From: Corallincola platygyrae
GTDB lineage: Bacteria > Pseudomonadota > Gammaproteobacteria > Enterobacterales > Neiellaceae
Length of the DNA: 64,000 nucleotides
NCBI RefSeq assembly: GCF_039544265.1
Contig: NZ_BAABLI010000003.1
Coordinates: forward strand, 62,001-126,000
Reading direction: 5' to 3'
Shown here: positions 16,214-24,961 of the stretch, one piece after another
Layout of the letters: every line of letters begins with the position of its first letter
Position numbering within the stretch: position 1 is the stretch's first letter
The notes under the pieces: generated by a model
Told to the model about the DNA's origin: nothing
Seen by the model: only the letters and a program-made list of their open reading frames with translations
Database searches by the model: none
Translations under genes and position numbers: made by a program

Positions 16214-16594
16214 GTGGAAACAGAAGCTAAGCCATTCAAGGAAAGACGCAAAGGCCCGGACATTTGGGCAAGAATGGTCGGTTGGTTATCACTAGCCGGC
16301 TGGTTGACCTTTATTGCCGTTCTGGTGATGGTTCAGTACGCCCGACCGGAAATGAATACAGGCCTGGTGCGTTATCACGGCATAGAAGTCCGAGAAGAGT
16401 GGCTGCCAAGGCTTAGCGATATGATCTTCATATCCCTGTGGTTCTGCTGCGGTCTCAGCCTGTTCTCCATGATGTTTAACCGCAAGCGAATGCGCCGGAA
16501 AACAGACACCAACTTGTTCAACCTGATATTACTTGGCCTTCTCTCAGTAGTTGGTGTGCTTCTAATGTTTCCTGTGGTGACAAGCGTAAGTTAG
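16214..16594 (+). CDS. Small inner membrane protein of unknown function
   Basis: A 126-residue protein with three predicted membrane helices (around residues 21-41, 71-89 and 101-123) and a basic cytoplasmic loop FNRKRMRRKTD. It starts at GTG with AGAAG upstream. No family recognised. It lies 124 bases before a DUF393 gene on the same strand. Confidence 0.65.
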   Translation: METEAKPFKERRKGPDIWARMVGWLSLAGWLTFIAVLVMVQYARPEMNTGLVRYHGIEVREEWLPRLSDMIFISLWFCCGLSLFSMMFNRKRMRRKTDTNLFNLILLGLLSVVGVLLMFPVVTSVS

Positions 16595-16718
16595 ATGGTA
16601 TTGACCATCGGTTTGTTTCCACCGTATGAAAGGAACCAGCACTGGTTATAAAGGTCTATTCTACCGAGCGTTAACAACAGACTAATCGGGCGCAGAACCC
16701 GGTAGTCGAGGAGGCGGT

Positions 16719-17138
16719 ATGGGTGAGCAGCGTAACAAAGGCAATGTCGTGCTGATTTACGACGGTGACTGTCCTGTTTGTCGTCGTTACTCTCAAGCGG
16801 TCCAAGTCTCACGCCAGTTTGGCGGACTTACAACCTTATCTGCCCGCGATCCCGATCCCCTTGTTGATTATGTGTTAGCCCAAGGCTATGACCTGGATGA
16901 AGGCATGGTGGTGATGCTGGATGACAACATCTATCACGGTGCGGACGCACTTAATATCATGGCCATGATTGGCTCTAAAAGCGGCTTTTTCAACCGACTC
17001 AATTACATCCTATTCAGCTCTAAGTTTATGGCCCGATTCTGTTACCCAGCGATGCGGGCAGGGCGCAACCTGCTACTGAAACTTCTGGGTGTTCGCAAGC
17101 TGGCAGAAAGCCGCGGCGATAATCTTTCTGAAAATTAG
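16719..17138 (+). CDS. DUF393 thiol-disulfide oxidoreductase-like protein
   Basis: A 139-residue protein of the DUF393/YuxK group. It opens with IYDGDCPVCRRYSQ, the D-G-x-C-x-x-C signature of these thioredoxin-like proteins, where the two cysteines are the predicted redox centre. The middle segment has the less common MVVMLDDNIYHGADALNIM (usually V-x-x-G-x-x-A). GAGGCGGT precedes the ATG. Predicted cytoplasmic disulfide oxidoreductase; the substrate is unknown. Converges with the PhoD-like gene 19 bases away. Confidence 0.85.
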   Translation: MGEQRNKGNVVLIYDGDCPVCRRYSQAVQVSRQFGGLTTLSARDPDPLVDYVLAQGYDLDEGMVVMLDDNIYHGADALNIMAMIGSKSGFFNRLNYILFSSKFMARFCYPAMRAGRNLLLKLLGVRKLAESRGDNLSEN

Positions 17139-17157
17139 AGTGCCTATAAGTCTTCAC

Positions 17158-19296
17158 TTAGTGCCAATTGGCTTCCTGTTCACGCCGCTCAAATACCACT
17201 GCTTTATCCTCAGCTATCAGTTGCCTGATCCGCCATGGCCGACCACTTTCGTCCAGCTCTACCAATCCGATGCCACTGGCATTTAACAACCTTCGACCAG
17301 AGGGCGCACCCACAGGTTTACGCGGGGTAATGCGCATCTGTCTGCGGCTGGTAAACCAGTTCAAAGGGGAGGTAGGGGCATATAGCCAGCGATTAAGCCG
17401 GTCCAGCTTATCGATAAGGGATTCCGGGAAAGTATTGAGCAGGCCACTGCTGCAGATCTGCCAGATCTCCGGGCCACCGCTGCGCCCCCTCAGCTCAACA
17501 TCGTAGACAAAGGAGTAGTGAACATCGCCCGACAGCACCACAAAATGCTGTGGCGTTTTACGGTGCCTAAATACGTTCAGGATGCCGTTTGAGGTTCCTG
17601 GATGGGCCATCCAGTTTTCGGCATCCACTAACAGAGGTTTTCCAAAAAAGGTGAAAATACGTTGGATCACTTCAATCAGCTTCACCCCAAAAATAGGCGC
17701 AGCAGAAACCAGCAATACCGCATTTTTGCCCCGCAACTGACGTTGCAGATCGGTCAACGCCTCCCAGTCTATAAGTCCTGAGGGCTTAACTTCAGAGCTT
17801 TCCGAGCGCCAACGCCGGGTGCGGGTATCCAGTGCCACCAAAGGCGGCTCTGTCGGCCACTGAAAATCCCAGCCCTCAAACTCCAGAACGGTTTCAACTA
17901 ACTCATCGTGGTTGGCGCCGCCAGGATCGGCCAAGCCAGCCTGTACCTGTGCCAATAATTCTTCGGAAAACGCCTCAGGCAGATTGCCCCAGGCTTGATT
18001 CAACAGATAGGCGATCAAACCGTTGCCGATCATGCGGCGCGAAAACGGATGGTTGTAGACCGCTTCCTCCCACTCTCGGTTCAGGTTCCAGTCGTCTGAG
18101 ATATCATGATCGTCGAAGATCATGGCCGTCGGCAGGTGGGCAAACACGCGGCTGACGCGTTCGAGTTCTGATGCAAAGGCTTCTATGGTTGCCAGTTCAT
18201 CCTGATAGGCCTGTTTTAGCTCGGGGCTGAAATTGTTGGGTGCCGCCAGCGTGACTAATTTCCAGGGCGTCGGTGACCATACCAACAGATACATCATCAG
18301 ATATTCAGACAGACTGATCAGGTGATTGTGGGCATTGTCGCTGGTAAATATCGGCTTCTTCACACCACCAAACAGCATCTCTAGCAGACTGCGGTTTCTC
18401 GTGGTGGCCGGTAGCAGCTTGTTGCGCTGATAATAACTGCAGGGGTGGCTGACTAACGCGGCGTCATCTTCAACGCCTTCCAGCTCAAGACGCTCCATCG
18501 ACTCACAAGGCATCTCCAGAGCGTTTCTGAGCTGGTGAATGGCGTGCAACAGCGGCCCCGCCACATCATCGGCATAAATCTGATCGCCAGACATCATCAA
18601 CAGTGCCGGCCAGGCGACAGCTGATTCATCGTTATTTTTCTTTAGCGACTGTTTTTCGGGTGGTGCTTGTTCTGCTGTTTCTGACTCAGCTTCCAGATAA
18701 CGACTCAGCAAAGCATCGGCCGCCACCAAGCCGTCGAAACCGTCATGGTGTGGCTTGCGGCAGGAGCCATGAAGCAGTGAATCAATGGTATTGGACAGCT
18801 GAAAGCCGGGTGTGGATTTGCCTGGATAACAGAGGTGAGGCACACAGTCCGTCAGTAACGAGGCGCTATCACTGTTTGCTGAATCCTCGACCGCTGGTGC
18901 AGCCCATTTAAACTCGATGTTGTAACCGATCCATTCATCCTTTGGCAGCGGGTTTTCAACGGTTAAATCGATCAGCAGGTAATGCAACTTGGGGGACGCG
19001 GTAACTACCGTTAGGCTCGGTAAATCCGGTGTTAGGGTATAGCTCTGCGTGGCGTGAGACGTTGGCAAAATTGTCAGCGTCAGTGATTCGGGCTTGTCGC
19101 AGACGACAAGCCACAATACCAAACGCTCAGACTCAGCGCGTCGTAATATCGGGCCCGCTAATATTTTTGAAATATGAGTCTGATTTGAAATATGAGCTTG
19201 GTGCGAAACATGAGTCCGGTTAGAAACACCACTCTCTTCGGAAGTAGTCGAATCGATAGAAACGGTCGTTGCTTCAGAGGCTTGTGTCGCAGACAA
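17158..19296 (-). CDS. PhoD-like metallophosphatase
   Basis: A 712-residue protein with PhoD-like phosphatase metal-binding motifs: GDQIYADDVAGP, IFDDHDISDDWN and SGDVHYSFVY, in the order used by this binuclear metallo-phosphoesterase family. Residues 250-650 hold the catalytic domain; the N-terminal 200 residues resemble the Ig-like leader domain of the family. There is no signal peptide, so it is probably cytoplasmic. Residues about 26-43 form three tandem hexapeptides (NRTHVS, HQAHIS, NQTHIS). The substrate (phosphodiester or phosphomonoester) is not predictable. Located upstream of a PAP2 phosphatase on the opposite side of a 93-base gap, same strand. Confidence 0.88.
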   Translation of the reverse strand: MSATQASEATTVSIDSTTSEESGVSNRTHVSHQAHISNQTHISKILAGPILRRAESERLVLWLVVCDKPESLTLTILPTSHATQSYTLTPDLPSLTVVTASPKLHYLLIDLTVENPLPKDEWIGYNIEFKWAAPAVEDSANSDSASLLTDCVPHLCYPGKSTPGFQLSNTIDSLLHGSCRKPHHDGFDGLVAADALLSRYLEAESETAEQAPPEKQSLKKNNDESAVAWPALLMMSGDQIYADDVAGPLLHAIHQLRNALEMPCESMERLELEGVEDDAALVSHPCSYYQRNKLLPATTRNRSLLEMLFGGVKKPIFTSDNAHNHLISLSEYLMMYLLVWSPTPWKLVTLAAPNNFSPELKQAYQDELATIEAFASELERVSRVFAHLPTAMIFDDHDISDDWNLNREWEEAVYNHPFSRRMIGNGLIAYLLNQAWGNLPEAFSEELLAQVQAGLADPGGANHDELVETVLEFEGWDFQWPTEPPLVALDTRTRRWRSESSEVKPSGLIDWEALTDLQRQLRGKNAVLLVSAAPIFGVKLIEVIQRIFTFFGKPLLVDAENWMAHPGTSNGILNVFRHRKTPQHFVVLSGDVHYSFVYDVELRGRSGGPEIWQICSSGLLNTFPESLIDKLDRLNRWLYAPTSPLNWFTSRRQMRITPRKPVGAPSGRRLLNASGIGLVELDESGRPWRIRQLIAEDKAVVFERREQEANWH
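19168..19221 (-). repeat. Three tandem 18-bp repeats inside the PhoD-like gene
   Basis: Units TGAAATATGAGTCTGATT, TGAAATATGAGCTTGGTG and CGAAACATGAGTCCGGTT (plus strand) encode NQTHIS, HQAHIS and NRTHVS. The repeats are in frame and near the N-terminus, so copy number could vary without breaking the protein. Confidence 0.85.
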
Positions 19297-19389
19297 AAGA
19301 GGCTTCCCAAAAAGTCATCGCTATGAATAACTTAGTGGCATAGCCTCAATTTGGTCAATCTATCCGCAGCCAGATAACTGTAACAAAAC

Positions 19390-20268
19390 CTATGAGGCTG
19401 TGTTTTTCTTGGCGAACAGGAAGCGCATTGCCAGCCACCATGCAAGCAACACAAACAGCGTCAGGCCAAATGCCCAGGCAGGTACAGACTCCAGAGTTTT
19501 GGCGCTGAATTTTTTCACGATCCGCCAGATCTTCTCCAACCGATCGTGGTTGATCACAATGATGGTTAACACAATGGCGATACAGCCAAGGTAGGCATAC
19601 AGCGAGTTAAACAGTTGCCGCTTAAGCAGGGTAAGGAATAGCGCATAGGCGCTTAGGGCCATCATAACACCGCCGACTAAATCCAACACCAGATGCTGTT
19701 TCACTAATACGGTCGAAGCAATAATCAGGCAGGGTATCGGCAGCATCTGCCAGAAGAAGGTGCGGTGATGCCGCGCAAACACCAGAAACGCAAACAGATT
19801 CAGCGATACATGCAAACTGGGGAAGTTGTTGTACTTAGTGTCATTCTCTTGCTGGAACCGGGTGAGTGTCGACAGGCCATCGGTACCCATGGCAATGGTT
19901 TTATCCATCGCAACCGGAAACAGTTTAAAAATGGCGAAACTGATAGTCAGAATCAGGAAAAAGCAGGCGGTTCCCCAGTAAAACTCTGCCTTTTTCTTCA
20001 GAGTAAAACAGGGTGAAAAAACAAACAGATACCCGAGCATATAAAAGATGATGAATAACGGGATCTGCGGCAGCCATTGGTCCAGCGGCGTGGCAAAGTC
20101 ATAAATGACCGTGCCTGCTGCGTGTTTTTTAGCCCAGAAATAGCCCATCTCGAAATAGATGAACATCAAAATGGCGGTCAAAAACCTCAACCAGATCGGT
20201 GGTGCATCGTTGGTTTCCACTGTGTTTGTGGGTAATGGGGACTGAGGTGCAGAAGCTGCGTCATTCAT
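19390..20268 (-). CDS. PAP2-family membrane phosphatase
   Basis: A 292-residue integral membrane protein with about seven helices. The PAP2 active site is visible: FPSLHVSLNLF (motif 2, catalytic His) and KQHLVLDLVGG (motif 3, with H and D), and an upstream region expected to hold motif 1. Family members dephosphorylate undecaprenyl pyrophosphate, phosphatidic acid or related lipids, or transfer inositol phosphate. The sequence around HVS and the helix layout resembles the inositol-phosphotransferase-like branch, but substrate is uncertain. Confidence 0.84.
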   Translation of the reverse strand: MNDAASAPQSPLPTNTVETNDAPPIWLRFLTAILMFIYFEMGYFWAKKHAAGTVIYDFATPLDQWLPQIPLFIIFYMLGYLFVFSPCFTLKKKAEFYWGTACFFLILTISFAIFKLFPVAMDKTIAMGTDGLSTLTRFQQENDTKYNNFPSLHVSLNLFAFLVFARHHRTFFWQMLPIPCLIIASTVLVKQHLVLDLVGGVMMALSAYALFLTLLKRQLFNSLYAYLGCIAIVLTIIVINHDRLEKIWRIVKKFSAKTLESVPAWAFGLTLFVLLAWWLAMRFLFAKKNTAS

Positions 20269-20630
20269 GAGGTTTGATTATGTCTTGATGCAAAAACAAC
20301 GAATGTCTGGGCGCAAGTTAGGGCAAATGGATCTTTATCTCAATGCCGCTGTTCGCAAAATGCCAACTGTGTCCTTCGCTATCAGCAAACTGTGTTGTTC
20401 TGAAAAAAAACGGCCTGGTTTTTACAAAACCATCCCCACGTGCACCAGATGCACTGGAACGCTTTTATTTCGAATGACTCTGGCAAGTTAGGTTGAACGA
20501 GTTCACTTAGCACTAAAAACAGGTGAATAGAGTCTCAACAGCTGAGCGGTGGATAATAGACATATCGCAATGTGCTAGCGGAACTTCGTAGTTAAGATAG
20601 CGAAGCTGAGCTTTCACACAGAGAAGTGGT
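20269..20630. other. Divergent intergenic region, no gene seen
   Basis: 362 bases between the divergently transcribed PAP2 gene and the next plus-strand gene. A short plus-strand reading frame at 20267-20491 has no recognisable product and overlaps the PAP2 start. It presumably contains promoters for both flanking genes, but no clear boxes stand out. Confidence 0.4.
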
Positions 20631-22673
20631 ATGTATCGATTGTTTTTGGCTGGAATCGTCGTTTGTTGCTTTGGTACCTGTGCCGCAGAGGAGGATAAGG
20701 AAACCCCTTCTAAGATGGTCCAGGTGCTGGTCAGTCAAGCTGATAGCTATACAGCGGCTTATCGTCAGTATCAGTCTTTACAAGGCATGCTTTTAACAAC
20801 GAAAGGCGGCGTGCAGTTTGCCGAGCAAAGTTCTTTTCCCGATGTTAGCCAGTCCCAGTGGTTGTCTATTGGTAAAACTCTCAGACAGCGTGCGATTGCA
20901 GAATCCTCTGCCTTTGATGCGGTTTTACTGCTGTATCTGAAACAGTTCAATCAAAAGCCTCTTCCAGAATACTGTCAAATTTCAGCTCGGTGGTTGGCAG
21001 CGGCAACCAGCCAAGAGCTGAGCTCGGAACAGTCGCAACAGTTGTCAGAGTTGATGACGCTATTAAAGCACTGTCGCCAGCAACAGCCTTTCCATGCACT
21101 GCGCTATGCGGCCGAAGCAAGACTGTTGGTGGAAGCGTACGTTAGATACGGTCAGTCTGAGCTGGCAGTCGAGGTGCTGAAAAAAGCATTTGCCAGGTTA
21201 GAACAACTGCAAGGAGATGATCGCGAGCGCTTGGCTTTTCTACTTAGCCATAAAGGTTTAGACCAGAGCCTTGCGGCCATAAGTTTGAAGCTGGCGGCGC
21301 AGCTTGAACCAGCGGAACTGAGGGTTGAGGTAGTCCGCAGGATGCAGGAGCTGCCGCAGTTTCAGAATCAATTACCTGAGCTTACGGGAATGGTTGGTGC
21401 GCCTGAACGGTACACATGGAAGTGGGGCTTGTGGGCAAAAGATATGGCCGAAAAAGGGCTCCTGCATCTGGTAGAGCCTGGACCGACTTTGATACTGGCG
21501 CAGCCCGAGCTGAATGAGCAGCACCGTAATCACATCAATAGCATACTTGCATTAGGGAACTTAATTGCCGGTAACCCGCAGGCGTCTTTAGATGCCTACA
21601 GACTAGTTGTTCCCGTCAGTACCTACGAGCAGCAAGAGTTGTTGCTTGAGTTAGCCGAGCATGATGTCAGCGGTGTTTACGTTAAGTATGTTATGCAATT
21701 CCTTAGCAACGAGCCTCAGCCGATTGACAGAGCATATTCTCTGTTCAGCTTCGCAAGACGATACCTTAAGGCAGGGCGGTACGAGCTTGCAGCCGAGATG
21801 TATAACCAAGGGTTGGATATCATGTTTGAAGCCAATTATCACAAAATGGCTGAATGTGGCTGGGAGATTGTAGATGCATTGCTTAGCGAGGGCTTGATCG
21901 AACAAGCAGAGCGCATTAGTCAGCGCTTCAACTCTGAGGCTATCTTCTTAGGTGGCGTTGGCGAGCCGCATTATGTTGCCCTGGAAAAAGAGAGCGAGTT
22001 TGCAGTTGCTTACGCTCGGATGGGGGATTTCCACAAATCCCAGCTGCTGCTGTTATCGGCTAAGAAAGCTGGGATGAGCAATGCAAATAATGCCCTTGAG
22101 CTTATCGATATCTATGCTGATGCCAATGATTTTGTGAAGGCTGAGCGTGTGGCAGCCTGGGTTGATTTCTACCCAGAGCGGCATATGCAGGCGTGGTTAC
22201 GTGTGGCGAATGGCTATACGCGACATGGTGATTTCGAAAAAGCCAAAGCTCGCCTGGACTATGTTCTGGGTCTGCTCAAGCACACCCGGAATAGACCAAG
22301 CATGCTATTCAATGATCTTGCCAAGGGTTATGCTGCTATTGCCTTGCTTCCACCTGAACTACTGAAGATGGCTGAAAGTCGGAAATCCAACAGTTCATTG
22401 GTCGAAATAGCTAAAGTTTATGCAGAGGCCGGATTAATCAACTTGGCTTTGCTGGCAATTTGTCATATCGATAATTTGGATGATCAACTCTATGTACTGA
22501 GTTGGCTTGAATTTACCAATGGCACTGAGCTGCCATTGGACGAGATCGGCAAAGCGCAATTGGCTAAGATAGTCCAGCAGCACTTTCCTCTTGATGAGTC
22601 ATGGCATCAACTAGAGCAACAGGTGAATGTTGCGGTTTTGAAAGGAACTCTGGCACAACATCAGCCTCGATGA
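20631..22673 (+). CDS. Exported helical-repeat (TPR-like) protein of unknown function
   Basis: A 680-residue protein with a signal peptide (MYRLFLAGIVVCCFGTCAA). The mature part is a long series of helix pairs of TPR character, for example RYLKAGRYELAAEMYNQGL, YARMGDFHKSQLLLLSAKKA and ANGYTRHGDFEKAKARLDYV. TPR solenoids in the periplasm usually act as scaffolds for protein assembly. The protein is rich in Gln, Leu and Glu. AGAAG precedes the ATG. No operon partner is evident, since the next gene is on the other strand. Confidence 0.72.
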   Translation: MYRLFLAGIVVCCFGTCAAEEDKETPSKMVQVLVSQADSYTAAYRQYQSLQGMLLTTKGGVQFAEQSSFPDVSQSQWLSIGKTLRQRAIAESSAFDAVLLLYLKQFNQKPLPEYCQISARWLAAATSQELSSEQSQQLSELMTLLKHCRQQQPFHALRYAAEARLLVEAYVRYGQSELAVEVLKKAFARLEQLQGDDRERLAFLLSHKGLDQSLAAISLKLAAQLEPAELRVEVVRRMQELPQFQNQLPELTGMVGAPERYTWKWGLWAKDMAEKGLLHLVEPGPTLILAQPELNEQHRNHINSILALGNLIAGNPQASLDAYRLVVPVSTYEQQELLLELAEHDVSGVYVKYVMQFLSNEPQPIDRAYSLFSFARRYLKAGRYELAAEMYNQGLDIMFEANYHKMAECGWEIVDALLSEGLIEQAERISQRFNSEAIFLGGVGEPHYVALEKESEFAVAYARMGDFHKSQLLLLSAKKAGMSNANNALELIDIYADANDFVKAERVAAWVDFYPERHMQAWLRVANGYTRHGDFEKAKARLDYVLGLLKHTRNRPSMLFNDLAKGYAAIALLPPELLKMAESRKSNSSLVEIAKVYAEAGLINLALLAICHIDNLDDQLYVLSWLEFTNGTELPLDEIGKAQLAKIVQQHFPLDESWHQLEQQVNVAVLKGTLAQHQPR

Positions 22674-22755
22674 ATCAGCCTTCAACACGAACTATAACGA
22701 AGGATATATGGCTAGTTCGCGCTGGTGGTTAAGGGACTTCCTAAAAGGCGGCTCG

Positions 22756-22777
22756 TGGCACTGCGGTGGCAGTGCCA
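22756..22777. repeat. Hairpin TGGCACTGC-GGTG-GCAGTGCCA
   Basis: Perfect 9-bp GC-rich stem with a four-base loop, between the convergent TPR-like gene and the membrane protein gene. No T-run follows on either strand, so termination is possible only in a rho-assisted or weak form. Confidence 0.55.
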
Positions 22778-22798
22778 GTGAAAGGTGTCTCCAAAAAT

Positions 22799-23389
22799 TT
22801 AGTAGATTTTCGTTCCGCAATGGATACTTTCCAAACGGTAACCTACGTAAAAAGCACTCAAATTTAAGTCACAAGCTGTGGGGGGCTCCACACACGATCG
22901 CTTTAAACCTGGAAACTCCAGTCTTCCGAGCTCATCCGAGTGGAAAACATTTAGAGTACCCTGATAACGATTCTCCCAACTATCTATACACGTCGCATGT
23001 ACTTGAACATCTCGGCCATCAATTAGGCTCAGCGGATAAGCAGGGGCAAGCTTCAAGAAAAGGAATCCGAAGAACCAAGTTATGAATATAATTCCCAAGT
23101 AGACAAAGGGCAGCAGCAACTTCGCTTCGCCTTTTTCTGTCCACTGCCGTCTAATTCTTTCGCTCATCTTTGGACTACTAGAGATCATCGTTACCAAGAC
23201 AACAACCCCCACAAATACAAATCCAGCAGAAAGAACCTTGCAAAGCTCTACGTATGAGTCACTGGGTGAAAACGGTTCACTAGCGTTCCAAAGAATGAGC
23301 AAAAGCATCAAGAAGTAAACTGTGATGATAGTAACCAAGCTCTTAGGCAAAATATCCTCAGACTCATGATCTAACCTGCTGGTTAACAT
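22799..23389 (-). CDS. Membrane protein of unknown function with Cys-containing C-terminal domain
   Basis: A 196-residue protein with three predicted membrane helices (VTIITVYFLMLLLILW, LSAGFVFVGVVVLVTMI, LLLPFVYLGIIFITWFFGFL) followed by a soluble C-terminal domain of about 85 residues. That domain has four cysteines (ATCIDSW, RSCVEPPTACDL, IHCGTK), which suggests a periplasmic face with disulfides. No family recognised. A plus-strand reading frame over the same region is judged a shadow because this one has coherent membrane helices. Confidence 0.65.
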   Translation of the reverse strand: MLTSRLDHESEDILPKSLVTIITVYFLMLLLILWNASEPFSPSDSYVELCKVLSAGFVFVGVVVLVTMISSSPKMSERIRRQWTEKGEAKLLLPFVYLGIIFITWFFGFLFLKLAPAYPLSLIDGRDVQVHATCIDSWENRYQGTLNVFHSDELGRLEFPGLKRSCVEPPTACDLNLSAFYVGYRLESIHCGTKIY

Positions 23390-23463
23390 CGTGTTTTAGA
23401 TAGTACATTGCAAGTGTGATTGTTCTCGATTATGGCAGAGCTCTTCAAAGCGTCTTCATTAAA

Positions 23464-23592
23464 TTAGCCGAAGTCACCAACTAACGAACGTCGGCTGTTT
23501 AGGACTGCGCGCCTAGATAGTTGGTAATAACATTGCCCGAAATTGGCACAACACTGCCAGTGAGCACCGTCGTAAAGCGCGTTCATGGTCAT
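23464..23592 (-). CDS. Possible 42-residue small protein
   Basis: A short frame starting ATGACCATG with the product MTMNALYDGAHWQCCANFG... and ending ...GDFG. A stop lies just upstream of the ATG, so it is not a fragment of a longer frame. It has the paired cysteines WQCCANFGQC. There is no good ribosome binding site, so it could also be a chance frame within a repeat-like intergenic sequence. Confidence 0.25.
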   Translation of the reverse strand: MTMNALYDGAHWQCCANFGQCYYQLSRRAVLNSRRSLVGDFG

Positions 23593-23650
23593 GTAGTCTG
23601 GTGTTGCGCGACGCCAAGTTGCTTAAACCAAGCCGGTCGTTAACAGTTCG

Positions 23651-24454
23651 TCACTGAACAGGTTGAGCTAACTTCAGCCAGTGCGCTGACTTTGCGGAGT
23701 CACGCGGGAATGGGTAGTCGCGGATCCAATCCGGATAGTCTTCGACGGTTACAATGCCGGTGATGCCCGCACGGTATATCTGAGCAATTATGCCAGCCAG
23801 ACCAAAACGTTCCGAAGATTCTTCTTTTGCAGCTAGTTCATAATTCAGAATTGCGGTGTCCAGATACATCTGTTCTGCTTCCGCAAGATCATGCATCGTT
23901 TGCGAACAGGCTTTGAGTTGGTAGCCGGTAATACAAGGGATCACCTGAGTATTTACCGCATTAAAATAGGTAAAACAGGCAATCAACCAGCCTGAATTGC
24001 ACGACGTTGCAAAGTATTCCCGCGCCCTTTGTTCCGTCGGTGATTCGGTCGAAGCGATGGTAGTCAGCATGTAGGTCGCTTCATCGGAGATAGTCTTACC
24101 GTAAAAGAACTCATACTGAGTGATCATTGCGTAGAACAAACCCACCAAATGGCCTTGTTGGTTGGTCAGTTCCATCTTTTCGAACTCAGCCAGATCGGCC
24201 TGAAATTTTGCTCGATTGAAGTTATCAATCACAAAGCTGCGGTAGTACTCGTAATAATGTTCAGATCCGCTGCTCAAAGTGTCAATCATCGCCATGTCTG
24301 CTTTGGATAGGAACGCAAGCTTGGCCGCAGCATCAGGTTGTGCAGTATAGGTCGTAAAGTTTTTATGTGGATCGGTCAGCGTTTCAGCCTGTAAGAAGGT
24401 CGATGTCCACAGCAAACTCATCAGCCAAAGAGCCCAACCTCGATTCATTCTCAT
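23651..24454 (-). CDS. Periplasmic protein of an unnamed four-cysteine family (paralogue of the 5.8 kb gene)
   Basis: About 267 residues with a signal peptide (WALWLMSLLWTSTFLQA). The C-terminal half has cysteines spaced C-x7-C-x13-C-x8-C, then M-x2-LA-x-AEQ, and the protein ends with FPRD-x6-W close to the C-terminus. This is the same architecture as the gene at 5842-6621, although overall identity looks low. Function unknown; periplasmic location inferred from the signal peptide and cysteine pattern. I use the ATG at 24454, seven bases after GGAAG; the ATG at 24448 is also plausible. A longer frame to 24487 lacks support. Confidence 0.72.
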   Translation of the reverse strand: MRMNRGWALWLMSLLWTSTFLQAETLTDPHKNFTTYTAQPDAAAKLAFLSKADMAMIDTLSSGSEHYYEYYRSFVIDNFNRAKFQADLAEFEKMELTNQQGHLVGLFYAMITQYEFFYGKTISDEATYMLTTIASTESPTEQRAREYFATSCNSGWLIACFTYFNAVNTQVIPCITGYQLKACSQTMHDLAEAEQMYLDTAILNYELAAKEESSERFGLAGIIAQIYRAGITGIVTVEDYPDWIRDYPFPRDSAKSAHWLKLAQPVQ

Positions 24455-24889
24455 CACCTTACTTCCTACATCTTGTCCTGCATCCAAAAGCGTTGCAGGA
24501 AACGCTACAACTGATTTTTACTCTAATGTAATTGACGGCCCAGGGATAGGAAATATGCAATCCCAATCTGACTCTGTGATAAGCGACACTACCCGGATCT
24601 TTGGCAGATTTTTATCGGCAACGTCAAAGACCTAATCGCAAATTTCACCAAGGGCGCTGGTATGCAGCGCCACTCTGCCAGTACTGAATGCTTTGGACAA
24701 AACGAGAGGTAAACTGTAAGTGTAAGTACGTGACTGGAACTGGCTCTCTGAAGCCTTTCGATATGGCTAAACCCAACCAACTGGGTAGATGTGGCAATTG
24801 GCAATGGTCTGTTAACCGCAACCTCAGAATGCAAATAGCCTTTGTTTGTAAAAACCATCCGTATCGAACTCAAAATACGAAGCTGGTCG
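24455..24889. other. Intergenic region upstream of the metal-efflux operon
   Basis: About 435 bases. Overlapping frames on both strands (24589-25155 minus, 24688-24951 plus) have no recognisable product and run across the efflux promoter, so I do not call them. A hairpin GGCGCTG-GTATG-CAGCGCC lies at 24653-24671. Nothing else is recognised. Confidence 0.45.
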
Positions 24890-24920
24890 TTGACCCTGGA
24901 GCCACTCCAAGGTCTATAAT
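24890..24920 (+). promoter_or_regulatory. MerR-family metal-responsive promoter with 19-bp spacer
   Basis: Minus-35 box TTGACC (24890-24895) and perfect minus-10 box TATAAT (24915-24920) are separated by 19 bp, the overlong spacer characteristic of MerR-type activation. Between them is a dyad: ACCCTGGAG, CCA, CTCCAAGGT (24893-24913), whose arms match in 8 of 9 positions. The TGGAG/CTCCA core resembles ZntR/CadR/PbrR-type sites as much as CueR sites. It drives the His-rich protein, CusB and CusA genes. No merR-type gene lies in the window. Confidence 0.9.
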
Positions 24921-24961
24921 TGCCAGGGTAAGCCAACAGTTTGATTGCTAAAGCGAAACAG

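Noticed and set aside
22708..23085. Plus-strand frame of 125 codons opposite the membrane protein gene
   Set aside because: The minus-strand frame has coherent membrane helices and cysteines; this one looks random.
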